A stretch of DNA of 64,000 nt from NCBI RefSeq assembly GCF_013112485.1, contig NZ_JABFHG010000005.1:248001-312000 (forward strand). The letters are read 5' to 3'. Each line of letters starts with the position of its first letter. Position 1 is the stretch's first letter. The notes under the pieces are model-generated. The model saw nothing but the letters and a program-made list of their open reading frames with translations. It was not told the DNA's origin and did no database searches. A program made the translations under genes and the position numbers. Source of the stretch: Roseicella sp. DB1501. Its GTDB lineage: Bacteria; Pseudomonadota; Alphaproteobacteria; Acetobacterales; Acetobacteraceae. This document shows positions 9,095-16,770 of this stretch, piece after piece.

Positions 9095-10219
9095 ATGCCG
9101 AAGACCGACATCGTTCAGGCGCTCGACGCTTATGACGCCTGGCTCGGCCGCCATTGCGCGGTGATCCCCGAGGCGCTCGCCCGCAAGCGCCAGCGCATGG
9201 CCGCCGATCCCTTCGCCTTCCTGCGCGGCACCGCTTTCCGCTTCGCCGCGCAATTCGCCGCCCTGCTGCCGAAGCTCGCCGCGACCCGGCGCGTGCCCTC
9301 CTGCGGCGATGCGCATCTGGAGAATTTCGGCACCTGGCGGGATGCCGAGGGCCGGCTGGTCTGGGGCGTGAACGATCTCGACGAGGCGGCCGCCCTGCCC
9401 TTCGCCGCCGATCTCGTGCGGCTCGCCACCAGCGCGCTGCTCGCCCGGCGCGATGGCGGGCCGGGCGGGCGGGAGATCGCCGAGACGCTCCTCCGCGGCT
9501 ATGCCGCGCATCTCGCCGCGCCGCGTGCCTTCGTGCTGGACGAGGAGCATGCCGCGCTGCGCGCCCTGGTCCTGCCCGACCCGCCGGCGCGCGCCGCCTT
9601 CTGGGCCAAGCTGGCCGCGCTGCCCGCCGCGGCGCCGCCGCCCGACTGGCGGCAGGCCCTGACCGCGGCGTTGCCGCCAGGCGCCGCCGCACCGCATTTC
9701 GCCGCCCGCGAGGCCGGGCTCGGCAGCCTCGGGCGCCCGCGGCTGGTCGCGATCGCCACCTGGCGCGGCGGCCAGGTGGTGCGCGAGGCCAAGGCACGGG
9801 TGCCCTCCGCCTGGCGGCAGGCCGGCTTTCCCGGCGCGGCGGAGATCGATGTCGCGGCGCTGGCGAACAGCCCGAACCGGGCGGCCGATCCCTGGTACGC
9901 CCTGCCGCCGGGCCTCGTCATCCGCCGCCTGGCGCCGGACAGCCGGAAGCTGGAGGTGCCGGCGGGCGGCGACGGGGCCGGCCCGCTGCTCTCCCTGCTC
10001 GAGGCCATGGGGGGCGAGATCGGCAACCTGCATGCCGATGCCGGTCCCGGTACTGGTGCCCCTGCGGGCGCGGGCGCGGGCGCCGCGATCCTCGGCGACT
10101 TGGAGCAGATGCCGCCGGACTGGCTGCGCGATGCGGCGCGCGTGATGGCGGATGCGGTGCGCGCCGACCAGGCGGCGCTGGCCGCGGCGAGTGGCAGCGG
10201 CAAGAACACAAAATTGTGA
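9095..10219 (+). CDS. DUF2252 family protein
   Basis: 374 residues. DPFAFLRGTAFRF (about 39-51), CGDAHLENFGTW (70-81) and GVNDLDEAA (91-99) are the hallmark motifs of DUF2252, a family that looks like a distant relative of the aminoglycoside-phosphotransferase/kinase fold: GDxHxxNF and NDxDE resemble catalytic-loop and metal-binding motifs. No function is established, so none is assigned. It is a little shorter than many members (about 400-450) and has a Gly/Ala/Pro run near 305-320. It stands alone after tamB, separated by repeats. Its stop codon lies inside the palindrome upstream of the marR promoter. Confidence 0.75.
   Translation: MPKTDIVQALDAYDAWLGRHCAVIPEALARKRQRMAADPFAFLRGTAFRFAAQFAALLPKLAATRRVPSCGDAHLENFGTWRDAEGRLVWGVNDLDEAAALPFAADLVRLATSALLARRDGGPGGREIAETLLRGYAAHLAAPRAFVLDEEHAALRALVLPDPPARAAFWAKLAALPAAAPPPDWRQALTAALPPGAAAPHFAAREAGLGSLGRPRLVAIATWRGGQVVREAKARVPSAWRQAGFPGAAEIDVAALANSPNRAADPWYALPPGLVIRRLAPDSRKLEVPAGGDGAGPLLSLLEAMGGEIGNLHADAGPGTGAPAGAGAGAAILGDLEQMPPDWLRDAARVMADAVRADQAALAAASGSGKNTKL
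10207..10218. promoter_or_regulatory. candidate operator palindrome upstream of marR
   Basis: CACAAAATTGTG: 5-bp arms around an AA centre, in a short AT-rich island (10200-10285) unlike the surrounding GC-rich DNA. It lies about 35 bases upstream of the proposed -35 box and overlaps the DUF2252 stop. MarR proteins usually bind palindromes of this general kind near their own promoters, so autoregulation is plausible but inferred. Confidence 0.35.
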
Positions 10220-10251
10220 AATTTGATGACTCGAAGCTAATTCACCTGCTG

Positions 10252-10279
10252 TTGGGCATATCATAACGCTGCTTATATT
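10252..10279 (+). promoter_or_regulatory. putative sigma-70 promoter of marR-emrAB
   Basis: TTGGGC at 10252-10257, a 16-base spacer, and TATATT at 10274-10279, with the marR ATG at 10305. This is the most promoter-like AT-rich patch in the window and stands just ahead of a regulator-efflux operon. Confidence 0.5.
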
Positions 10280-10304
10280 CAGCCGCCTGAGCACCTCTCC
10301 ACCG

Positions 10305-10757
10305 ATGCCCGACCTGCAAGACCCCAACCTCCTGATCCTGCTGCACGACGTCGCCCGGCTCATGCGGACCCTGGCGGACCGTCGAGCCCGCGCGCATGGC
10401 ATGACCCGGGCGCAGTGGATGATCCTGGTTCGGCTGCGCCGCTGCGGCGGCATGACCCAGCGGGAGCTGGCCGAGATCCTGGAGGTCGAGCCGATCACGG
10501 TGGGCCGCCTGGTGGACCGCCTCACCGCCCGCGGCCTGGTGGAGCGCCGCGCCGATCCGGCCGACCGGCGGGTCTGGCGCCTGCACCTCACCCCCGAGGC
10601 CGCCCCGGTGCTGGCCGAGATCGACGAGATGCGGATCGCCTTCGATGCCGAGGTCACCTCCGGCCTCTCGCCGGAGCGGCGACGGCAGGTGATCGAGGCC
10701 CTGCTGCTGATGAAGAACAACCTGCTGGCTGCCGGCGAAGCCGGCGAGGCCGCCTGA
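10305..10757 (+). CDS. MarR family transcriptional regulator
   Basis: 150 residues with the MarR winged-helix layout: an N-terminal dimer helix (LLHDVARLMRTLADRRAR), then GMTRAQWMILVRLRRCGGMT, the recognition helix around QRELAEILEVEPITVGRLVD, and the wing ADPADRRVWRLHLT. These proteins usually repress neighbouring efflux genes and release DNA when a phenolic or drug-like ligand binds. It is first in a marR-emrA-emrB operon, the arrangement of Escherichia coli mprA(emrR)-emrAB, so control of the two downstream genes is likely. The ligand cannot be predicted. Confidence 0.85.
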   Translation: MPDLQDPNLLILLHDVARLMRTLADRRARAHGMTRAQWMILVRLRRCGGMTQRELAEILEVEPITVGRLVDRLTARGLVERRADPADRRVWRLHLTPEAAPVLAEIDEMRIAFDAEVTSGLSPERRRQVIEALLLMKNNLLAAGEAGEAA

Positions 10758-10773
10758 GGAAGTGACATAGTCC

Positions 10774-11889
10774 ATGCCCGAAGGTTCCATCCGCGCCGAC
10801 CGCAGCGCCCGGGACGCGGCGCCCGACCAGGCGACGACGAGGAAGCCCGCGCGCCCTCGCCGCCGCTGGCTGCGTCCTGTCCTGATGCTCGGCGGCGTCC
10901 TGGTGGTGGCGCTCGGCGCCGGCGAGGTCTGGCTTCGCGGCGGGCGCTATGCCGGCACCGACGACGCCTATGTGCAGGCCGACAAGCTGCTGCTCGCCAC
11001 CGATGTCTCCGGCATCGTCCAGCGCATCGCGGTGCACGAGGGCGAGGCGGTGCGGACCGGCCAGGTCCTGGTCCAGCTCGACCCCGCGCCCTTCCGGTAC
11101 GCCGTGCAGCAGGCCGAGGCGCAGCTCCTGCAGACGAAGCTGAACCTCGAGGCGATGCAGGCCGATTACCGCCGCATCCTGCGCGACGTCGCGGCGCAGG
11201 AGGCGGCGGTGCAGCTCGCCCAGGCGACCAACAACCGCGCGGCGCAGATCGTCAACAGCGGCGCGGTGACGCGGGCGGCCTATGACCAGGCCCGCTTCGG
11301 CCTTGCCCAGGCGCAGCAGCAGCTCGAATCGCTGAAGGTGCAGGCGCAGGTGCAGCTCGCCAAGCTCGGCGGCTCGGCCGATGCGCCGATCGACCAGCAC
11401 CCGGATACCCGCGCCGCCCAGGCCCGTCTCGACGAGGCGCGGCGGCAGCTCGACCACGCGACGATCCGCGCCCCCTTCGCCGGCGTCGTCACCCAGGTTT
11501 CCTCGCTGCAGCCCGGCCAGTATCTCGGCGCCTCCACCCCGGCCTTCGCCCTGGTCTCGACCGACCATGTCTGGGTGGATGCGCTGCCGAAGGAGACCGA
11601 CCTGACGCATGTGAAGGCCGGTGATCCGGTGACGGTAACGATCGACACCTATCCGGGCATCACCTGGAACGGCGCGGTGGCCAGCATCAGCCCTGCCTCG
11701 GGTTCCACCTTCAGCGTGCTGCCGGCGCAGAACGCCTCGGGCAACTGGGTGAAGGTGGTGCAGCGCATCCCGGTGCGCATCCGCGTCGAGCAGCCCGCTG
11801 ACGCGCCGCAGCTCCGTGCCGGCATGAGCGCGGTCGTCTCCATCGACACCGGGCACGAGCGGCATCTGAGCGACCTGATCGGAGGCTGA
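10774..11889 (+). CDS. emrA: EmrA-like HlyD family membrane fusion protein
   Basis: 371 residues. A basic N terminus (KPARPRRRWLRP) leads into one membrane helix (about 31-49). GTDDAYVQADKLLLATDVSG and HEGEAVRTGQVLVQLDP form the first half of the lipoyl/biotinyl-like domain, a coiled-coil hairpin covers about 105-225, and TIRAPFAGVVTQVSSLQPGQ is the second half, before a beta-barrel domain. It would join the inner-membrane EmrB transporter to a TolC-type outer-membrane channel, which is not encoded in the window. Its stop is one base before the emrB ATG. Confidence 0.85.
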   Translation: MPEGSIRADRSARDAAPDQATTRKPARPRRRWLRPVLMLGGVLVVALGAGEVWLRGGRYAGTDDAYVQADKLLLATDVSGIVQRIAVHEGEAVRTGQVLVQLDPAPFRYAVQQAEAQLLQTKLNLEAMQADYRRILRDVAAQEAAVQLAQATNNRAAQIVNSGAVTRAAYDQARFGLAQAQQQLESLKVQAQVQLAKLGGSADAPIDQHPDTRAAQARLDEARRQLDHATIRAPFAGVVTQVSSLQPGQYLGASTPAFALVSTDHVWVDALPKETDLTHVKAGDPVTVTIDTYPGITWNGAVASISPASGSTFSVLPAQNASGNWVKVVQRIPVRIRVEQPADAPQLRAGMSAVVSIDTGHERHLSDLIGG

Positions 11890-11890
11890 G

Positions 11891-13432
11891 ATGTCCGGCT
11901 CCGCCGCGGAGGAGGTGGTGCCGCACCGCGCCCTCATCACCATCTGCGCCATGGTGGCGACGCTGATGCAGGCGCTGGACGGCACCATCGCCAACGTCGC
12001 CCTGCCCTACATGCAGGGCGGGCTGGCCGCGACCTCCGACCAGATCACCTGGGTGCTGACCAGCTACATCACCGCGGCCGCCATCCTGACCGCGCCGGTC
12101 GGCTTCCTGGTCGCCCGCTTCGGCCGGCGCAGCGTGTTCCTGCTTTCGGTCGGCGGCTTCACCCTGGCCTCCGTGCTCTGCGGCGCGGCGCAGACGCTCG
12201 AGCAGATGGTGGTCTTCCGCCTGCTGCAGGGCGCTTTCGGCGCGGCGCTGGTGCCGCTCAGCCAGTCCACCATGCTCGATATCTACCCGCCGGCGCAGCG
12301 CGGCTCGGCCATGGCGATCTGGGGCATGGGCGTGATGGTCGGGCCGATCCTCGGGCCGACGCTGGGCGGCTACCTCACCGAGAACCTGAACTGGCGCTGG
12401 GTCTTCTACGTCAACCTGCCCTTCGGCCTGCTCGCCTTCCTCGGCCTGCTGCTGTTCCTGCCGCGCGGCGGCGCCCAGCCCGGCCGGCGCTTCGACTGGA
12501 CCGGCTTCGGCGCGCTCGCCCTCGGCGTCGGCGCGCTGCAGATCATGCTGGACCGCGGCGAGCTGAAGAACTGGTTCGGCTCGACCGAGATCCTGATCGA
12601 GGCGACGCTGGCCGGGCTCGGCCTCTACCTGTTCCTGGTGCACATGGCGCTGGCGGAGAAGCCCTTCATCCCGCCGCGCATCTTCCGCGACCGCAATTTC
12701 GTCGCCGGGCTCGGCATCATGTTCGTGGTCGGCGTCATCCTCTTCGCCACCTCCGCCCTGCTCGCGCCCTATCTGCAGACGCTGGCCGACTATCCGGTCT
12801 TCACCGCCGGCCTCGCCATGGCGCCGCGTGGCATCGGCACCATGGCAGCGATGTTCGTCGCCGGCCGGCTGGCCGCGCGCGTCGACCCGCGCCAGATCAT
12901 GGCCTTCGGCATCCTGATCCTGTCCTGGACGCTCTGGGACATGACCTACTGGACGCCGGACATCCCGATGCACTGGTTGATGCTGGTGACGGTAGTGCAG
13001 GGCATGGGGCTCGGCTTCGTCTTCATCCCGCTCAACCTCGTCGCCTTCGCCACGCTGGACCCGGCGCTGCGCACCGACGGCACCTCGCTCATCAGCCTGC
13101 TGCGCAACCTCGGCTCGGCGATCGGCATCTCGGCGCTGGCGGCGCTGCTGACGCGCAACACCCAGATCATGCACGCCTCGCTGGCCGAGCACGTCACGCC
13201 GCTGAACCGGCTGTTCGAGCTGCCGGCCATCCGGCAGTTCTGGGATTTCCGTACCGCCGAGGGCGCGGCGGCGCTGAATGCCGAGGTGACGCGGCAATCG
13301 AGCATCATCGCCTATGGCAACGACTTCCACCTGCTGATGGTGCTCGCGCTCGGCATGCTGTTCCTGCTGCCGCTGATGCGGCGCCCGCCGCGGGCCGTCG
13401 CCGCCGATCCGGCGCATGCGGCGATGGATTGA
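11891..13432 (+). CDS. emrB: EmrB-like MFS multidrug transporter (DHA2, 14 helices)
   Basis: 513 residues, the length of 14-helix DHA2 family drug:proton antiporters. The N-terminal DGTIANVALPYMQGGL motif, motif A (GFLVARFGRRSVF between helices 2 and 3) and the antiporter motif C (GMGVMVGPILGPTLGGYL in helix 5) are all present. It exports drugs or toxic organics driven by the proton gradient, together with the adjacent EmrA. It is the last gene of the marR operon and is followed by repeat hairpins, which probably end the transcript. Confidence 0.88.
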   Translation: MSGSAAEEVVPHRALITICAMVATLMQALDGTIANVALPYMQGGLAATSDQITWVLTSYITAAAILTAPVGFLVARFGRRSVFLLSVGGFTLASVLCGAAQTLEQMVVFRLLQGAFGAALVPLSQSTMLDIYPPAQRGSAMAIWGMGVMVGPILGPTLGGYLTENLNWRWVFYVNLPFGLLAFLGLLLFLPRGGAQPGRRFDWTGFGALALGVGALQIMLDRGELKNWFGSTEILIEATLAGLGLYLFLVHMALAEKPFIPPRIFRDRNFVAGLGIMFVVGVILFATSALLAPYLQTLADYPVFTAGLAMAPRGIGTMAAMFVAGRLAARVDPRQIMAFGILILSWTLWDMTYWTPDIPMHWLMLVTVVQGMGLGFVFIPLNLVAFATLDPALRTDGTSLISLLRNLGSAIGISALAALLTRNTQIMHASLAEHVTPLNRLFELPAIRQFWDFRTAEGAAALNAEVTRQSSIIAYGNDFHLLMVLALGMLFLLPLMRRPPRAVAADPAHAAMD

Positions 13433-13436
13433 ACTC

Positions 13437-13468
13437 CCCACGACGTCGCTGCGCGCCGCCGCAGGGGC
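13437..13468 (+). repeat. single 31-nt repeat hairpin, degenerate, next to a full copy
   Basis: CCCCACGACGTCGCTGCGC through GCAGGGG resembles the second hairpin of the two-hairpin family and sits 10 bases before a better copy (13479-13509), so this hairpin has been duplicated in tandem. It starts four bases after the emrB stop. Confidence 0.5.
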
Positions 13469-13478
13469 CCCGGAATTT

Positions 13479-13571
13479 CCCCACGATGTCGCTTCGCGCC
13501 ATCGTGGGGACCCCGGGATTCGCTCCTGGCCCTGAGCGCGTCACAGCCCTCCGAGGCGAAGCCTCGGAGGG
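13479..13571 (-). repeat. two-hairpin intergenic repeat, copy 1
   Basis: Read on the minus strand: an 11-bp perfect stem with a 3-nt loop (13571-13547, CCCTCCGAGGC arms), a 37-nt linker beginning GCTGTGACG and ending GAATCCCGGGGT, then a 31-nt hairpin (13509-13479) with CCCCACGATG/CATCGTGGGG arms around TCGCTTCGCGC or its complement. It lies between convergent emrB and the nitronate monooxygenase gene, where it could terminate both transcripts. Confidence 0.85.
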
Positions 13572-13611
13572 ACAACGGGGCAGCGACTGCGGGGCCGTCG
13601 CCGCCTCGGGA

Positions 13612-14619
13612 CTACTCCGCGGCGGCGTCGAGGAGCTTTTCCCAGGCGGGGTTGACCAGGGGGCTGCGGGCGCCGAGGCGGGCGCGGGCGGCGGCGTATT
13701 CGCGCCGCAGCCGCTCGACCAGCGCCGCCGCCGGCACCACCTCCCGCACCGTGCCGATCCCCTGGCCCGAGCCCCAGATATCCTTCCATCGCCGCTTGCG
13801 CTCGCTGCCGAAGCTCATCGCGCTCGGATCGCTGGTCGGCAGGTTGTCCGGGTCCAGCCCGGCCTTCCGCAGGGAGGGCTTCAGGTAGTTGCCGTGCACG
13901 CCGGTGATGAGGTTGGTGTAGACGATGTCCTCGGCGCCGCTCTCGACGATCATCTGCCGCTGCTCGGGCTGCGAGCGCGCCTCCTCGGTGGCGATGAAGG
14001 CGCTGCCGATATAGGCGAAGTCGGCGCCCATCGCCTCGGCGGCCAGGATGCTGCGGCCATGCGCGATGGCGCCTGACAGGGCGATCGGCCCGTCGAACCA
14101 GGCGCGCGTCTCCTGCAGGAAGCCGAAGGGCGAGAGGGCGCCGGCATGGCCGCCCGCTCCCGCCGCCACCAGCACCAGGCCGTCGGCGCCCTTGTCGATG
14201 GCGCTGTGGGCGAAGCGCTGGTTGATGACGTCGTGCAGCACATAGCCGCCATAGCCGTGCACCGCCTGGTTCACCTCCGGCCGGGCGCCGAGCGAGGTGA
14301 TGATCAGCGGCACCTTGTGCTTCACCACGATGGCAAGGTCGTGCTCCAGCCGGTCGTTCGACTTGTGCACGATGAGGTTGATGGCGAAGGGCGCCGCCTT
14401 GCGGTCCGGATGCCGCGCGTCATGCGCGGCGAGGCGCTCCTTGATCGCCACCACCCAGTCCTCGAACTGCTCGGCCGGCCGGGCATTGAGCGAGGGCATG
14501 GAGCCGACCACGCCGGCGGTGCACTGCGCCACCACGAGGTCGGGGACGGAAATGATGAAGAGCGGCGAGCCGATGACGGGCAGCGACAGCCGCCCCTTCA
14601 TCATGTCCAGCAGCGACAT
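13612..14619 (-). CDS. nitronate monooxygenase family flavoprotein
   Basis: 335 residues of the FMN-dependent NMO/2-nitropropane dioxygenase family, TIM-barrel enzymes that oxidise alkyl nitronates. Visible are LPVIGSPLFIISVPDLV at the N terminus, GVVGSMPSLNARP, the flavin-phosphate loop GADGLVLVAAGAGGHAG with the conserved His, and GADFAYIGSAFIATEEA. An AAGGA ribosome site lies just upstream of the ATG at 14619. It lies 16 bases downstream of the crotonase gene on the same strand, so they are probably cotranscribed. Some family members act on other substrates, so the exact reaction is uncertain. Confidence 0.82.
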   Translation of the reverse strand: MSLLDMMKGRLSLPVIGSPLFIISVPDLVVAQCTAGVVGSMPSLNARPAEQFEDWVVAIKERLAAHDARHPDRKAAPFAINLIVHKSNDRLEHDLAIVVKHKVPLIITSLGARPEVNQAVHGYGGYVLHDVINQRFAHSAIDKGADGLVLVAAGAGGHAGALSPFGFLQETRAWFDGPIALSGAIAHGRSILAAEAMGADFAYIGSAFIATEEARSQPEQRQMIVESGAEDIVYTNLITGVHGNYLKPSLRKAGLDPDNLPTSDPSAMSFGSERKRRWKDIWGSGQGIGTVREVVPAAALVERLRREYAAARARLGARSPLVNPAWEKLLDAAAE

Positions 14620-14635
14620 ACGAATATCCTTCCGG

Positions 14636-15391
14636 TCAGCGCCTGGGCTTCAGCACATTGGCCATGATGGCCTGGGTCTCGGGCGCGCGCAGCCGCTCGG
14701 CGATCAGCACGCGCTCCTCCTCCATGCGCGCGAGCAGCGGCGGCATCTCCGGCCGCAGCAGCCGCTTGGTCTGGCGCATCGCCTCCACCGGCTTCTGCGC
14801 CAGGGCACGCGCCGTCGCCGTGGCGTTGGGCAACAGCTCGGCGCGGTCGAGGATGCGGTTGACGAAGCCCATGCGCTCGGCCGCCGCGGCGTCGAAGAAC
14901 TCGCCGAGCATCATGAGCTCGGCCGCCTTGTGCTTGCCGACCAGCCAGGGCACCAGCATGGAGGCGCCGAGCTCCGGCACCAGGCCGAGATCGACGAAGG
15001 GCAGGCGGAAGCGCGCCTCCGGCGCGGCATAGACGATGTCGGCATGCAGCAGCATGGTGCAGCCGATGCCGATCGCAAGGCCGGGCACCGCGGCGACCAG
15101 CGGCTTCTCGAAATTCGCCAGGCCGAAATAGAAGCGCCGGCTCGGCGTCGGGACGGCGGGGTCCTCGGCCGGGCGCGGGGCGCGGAAATCGGCGATGTCG
15201 TTGCCGGCGCAGAAGACCTCCTCCGTGCCGGTCAGCAGCAGGCAGCGGATCTCCGGATCGGCGGCGCTGCGCTCGATGGCATCGGCCAGCCCCGCATACA
15301 TGTCGCGGGTCAGCGCGTTCTTCTTCTCGGGCCGGTGCATCGCCACGGTGCAGACGCCGTCCGCCACCGAGACGCGGATATACTCGGACAT
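14636..15391 (-). CDS. enoyl-CoA hydratase/isomerase family protein (ECI-like)
   Basis: 251 residues with the crotonase fold: MHRPEKKNALTRDMYAGL, the oxyanion-hole segment EVFCAGNDIADF, and GLAIGIGCTMLLHADIVYA. The hydratase catalytic Glu normally seen in GCEL is Thr here (GCTM), while VDLGLVPELGASMLVP carries a Glu where delta3,delta2-enoyl-CoA isomerases of the ECI type have their single catalytic Glu. An isomerase role is therefore more likely than hydration; this is inferred from motif comparison by eye. The ATG at 15391 gives normal family length. It precedes the nitronate monooxygenase gene and is divergent from a TTT receptor gene. Confidence 0.82.
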   Translation of the reverse strand: MSEYIRVSVADGVCTVAMHRPEKKNALTRDMYAGLADAIERSAADPEIRCLLLTGTEEVFCAGNDIADFRAPRPAEDPAVPTPSRRFYFGLANFEKPLVAAVPGLAIGIGCTMLLHADIVYAAPEARFRLPFVDLGLVPELGASMLVPWLVGKHKAAELMMLGEFFDAAAAERMGFVNRILDRAELLPNATATARALAQKPVEAMRQTKRLLRPEMPPLLARMEEERVLIAERLRAPETQAIMANVLKPRR

Positions 15392-15505
15392 CGCTTCGCT
15401 CCTCCTGCCGCCATAGCAGGGCGCGGCGCGGCCGGCGTCAAGCGCGCGGCCATTTCCGGCGTCGCTCCCGCATGGCACCCTGCGCCGAACCACCGGGAGG
15501 ACCCT

Positions 15506-16480
15506 ATGACCGTCACGATGCCGGGGCGCCGCCCCTTCCTCGCCGCCGCCGCGGCGGCGCTGGCAGGTCCCGTATTGGCAAGCCCCGCACTGGCCCAGGC
15601 GCGGCCCTTCACCCTGGTCGTCCCCTTCCCGCCCGGCGGCTCGACCGACGTGATGGCGCGACTGCTCGCCGAGCGGATGCAAGCGGCGCTCGACGCGCCG
15701 GTGCTGGTGGACAACCGCCCGGGCGCCGCCACCGTGGTCGGCGCGGAATCCGTCGCCCGCGCCGCGCCGGACGGCTACACCCTGCTGGTCAACTCGGGCA
15801 CGACGCTGACGCTGAACCCGCTGCTGATTCGCCGCCTCTCCTACAAGGCCGAGGATTTCGCCCCCGCCTCGCTGCTCTCGGTCCTGCCCTTCGCCTTCCT
15901 GCTGCGGATGGACATGCCGCAGACCATCCCGGATTTCGTCGCCCTGGCGAAGGCGAAGTCGGGGCAGCTCAATTACGGCACCAACGGTCCCTCCAGCTTC
16001 AACAACATCGCCGCGGTGCTGGTGGCGGAGAAGCTCGGCATCCGCATGCAGGACGTGACCTACAAGGGCGATGCGCAGCAGCTCAACGACTTCCTCGCCG
16101 GCACGCTGGACCTGCTGGTGGTCGGCGGGGCGAGCGCCATCCAGCCGCACCGCAACCACCAGGGCCGCATCCTGGCCTGGACCGGCGACCGCCGGATGCC
16201 GGCGACGCCGGACCGCCCGATCTTCGAGGAATTCGTGCCCGGCACCGTGGCGCAGACCTATTTCGGCCTGGTCGCGCCGGCCCGGACGCCGCAGCCGATG
16301 ATCGAGCGCGTCTCGCAGGCCGCGGCCGCCGCCCTGCGGGATCCTGGCCTGCGCGACCGGCTGCTCGGCGAGGGGCAGTTCGCCCTCGGCACCGGGCCGG
16401 AGGAATTCGCCCGCTTCCTCCGCCAGGAGGCCGAGCGCTGGGCGCCGGTGCTGCAGCGGATGAACCTGCAGATCGACTGA
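15506..16480 (+). CDS. Bug family tripartite tricarboxylate transporter substrate-binding protein
   Basis: 324 residues. GRRPFLAAAAAALAGPVLA and ASPALAQA form a signal peptide with a twin-arginine-like RRPFLA start. VVPFPPGGSTDVMAR, VLVDNRPGAATVVGA and APDGYTLLVNSGTT are the standard Bug (TctC) fingerprints, where the PGGSTD loop and the following strand bind the carboxylate ligand through water. The protein captures an organic acid in the periplasm and delivers it to a TctAB membrane pair, none of which is encoded nearby. GGGAGG precedes the ATG by five bases. The ligand is unknown. Confidence 0.88.
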   Translation: MTVTMPGRRPFLAAAAAALAGPVLASPALAQARPFTLVVPFPPGGSTDVMARLLAERMQAALDAPVLVDNRPGAATVVGAESVARAAPDGYTLLVNSGTTLTLNPLLIRRLSYKAEDFAPASLLSVLPFAFLLRMDMPQTIPDFVALAKAKSGQLNYGTNGPSSFNNIAAVLVAEKLGIRMQDVTYKGDAQQLNDFLAGTLDLLVVGGASAIQPHRNHQGRILAWTGDRRMPATPDRPIFEEFVPGTVAQTYFGLVAPARTPQPMIERVSQAAAAALRDPGLRDRLLGEGQFALGTGPEEFARFLRQEAERWAPVLQRMNLQID

Positions 16481-16489
16481 CGCCCCAGG

Positions 16490-16525
16490 GCGACAAAAGG
16501 AGCGACAAGGGAGGCGACAAGGGGG
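16490..16525 (+). repeat. three tandem 12-bp repeats
   Basis: GCGACAAAAGGA, GCGACAAGGGAG and GCGACAAGGGGG follow each other exactly, starting ten bases after the receptor stop. The rest of the 290-base gap before the RND genes (16526-16770) holds a somewhat AT-richer patch at 16530-16575 (ending TTGCATACGATAATG) that may contain the pump promoter, then GC-rich inverted segments. No regulator gene is present. Confidence 0.7.
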
Positions 16526-16770
16526 GACATGTGAACCCCGTTAAGAAACCGCCAACCGGATTGCATACGATAATGCCCCCGGAACCACCCGGGCCCGGCT
16601 GCGACCGGCCTTGCCCGGCCAGGACCGGGCGAGGAGGCGCTCCGGCTCCCGGTGGACGAGATGGCTGCACCCGTGCTGCGCGCCCTCCGGCCGTGAAGGG
16701 CGCGCGCTGACGAGCCCCGCGGCTCGTCGGTCGGCACATGGTCCGATCTCCGGCCGTCCGGAGCCAGCCC

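Noticed and set aside
15392-16159. N-terminal extension of the crotonase through the TTT receptor gene
   Set aside because: Antisense to a receptor gene with clear motifs; the crotonase family starts at MSEYIRVSV.
16526-16710. Small open frame beginning near ATGCCCCCGGAACC in the RND leader
   Set aside because: Pro/Gly/Arg-rich, no ribosome site, no recognisable family; left as leader sequence.
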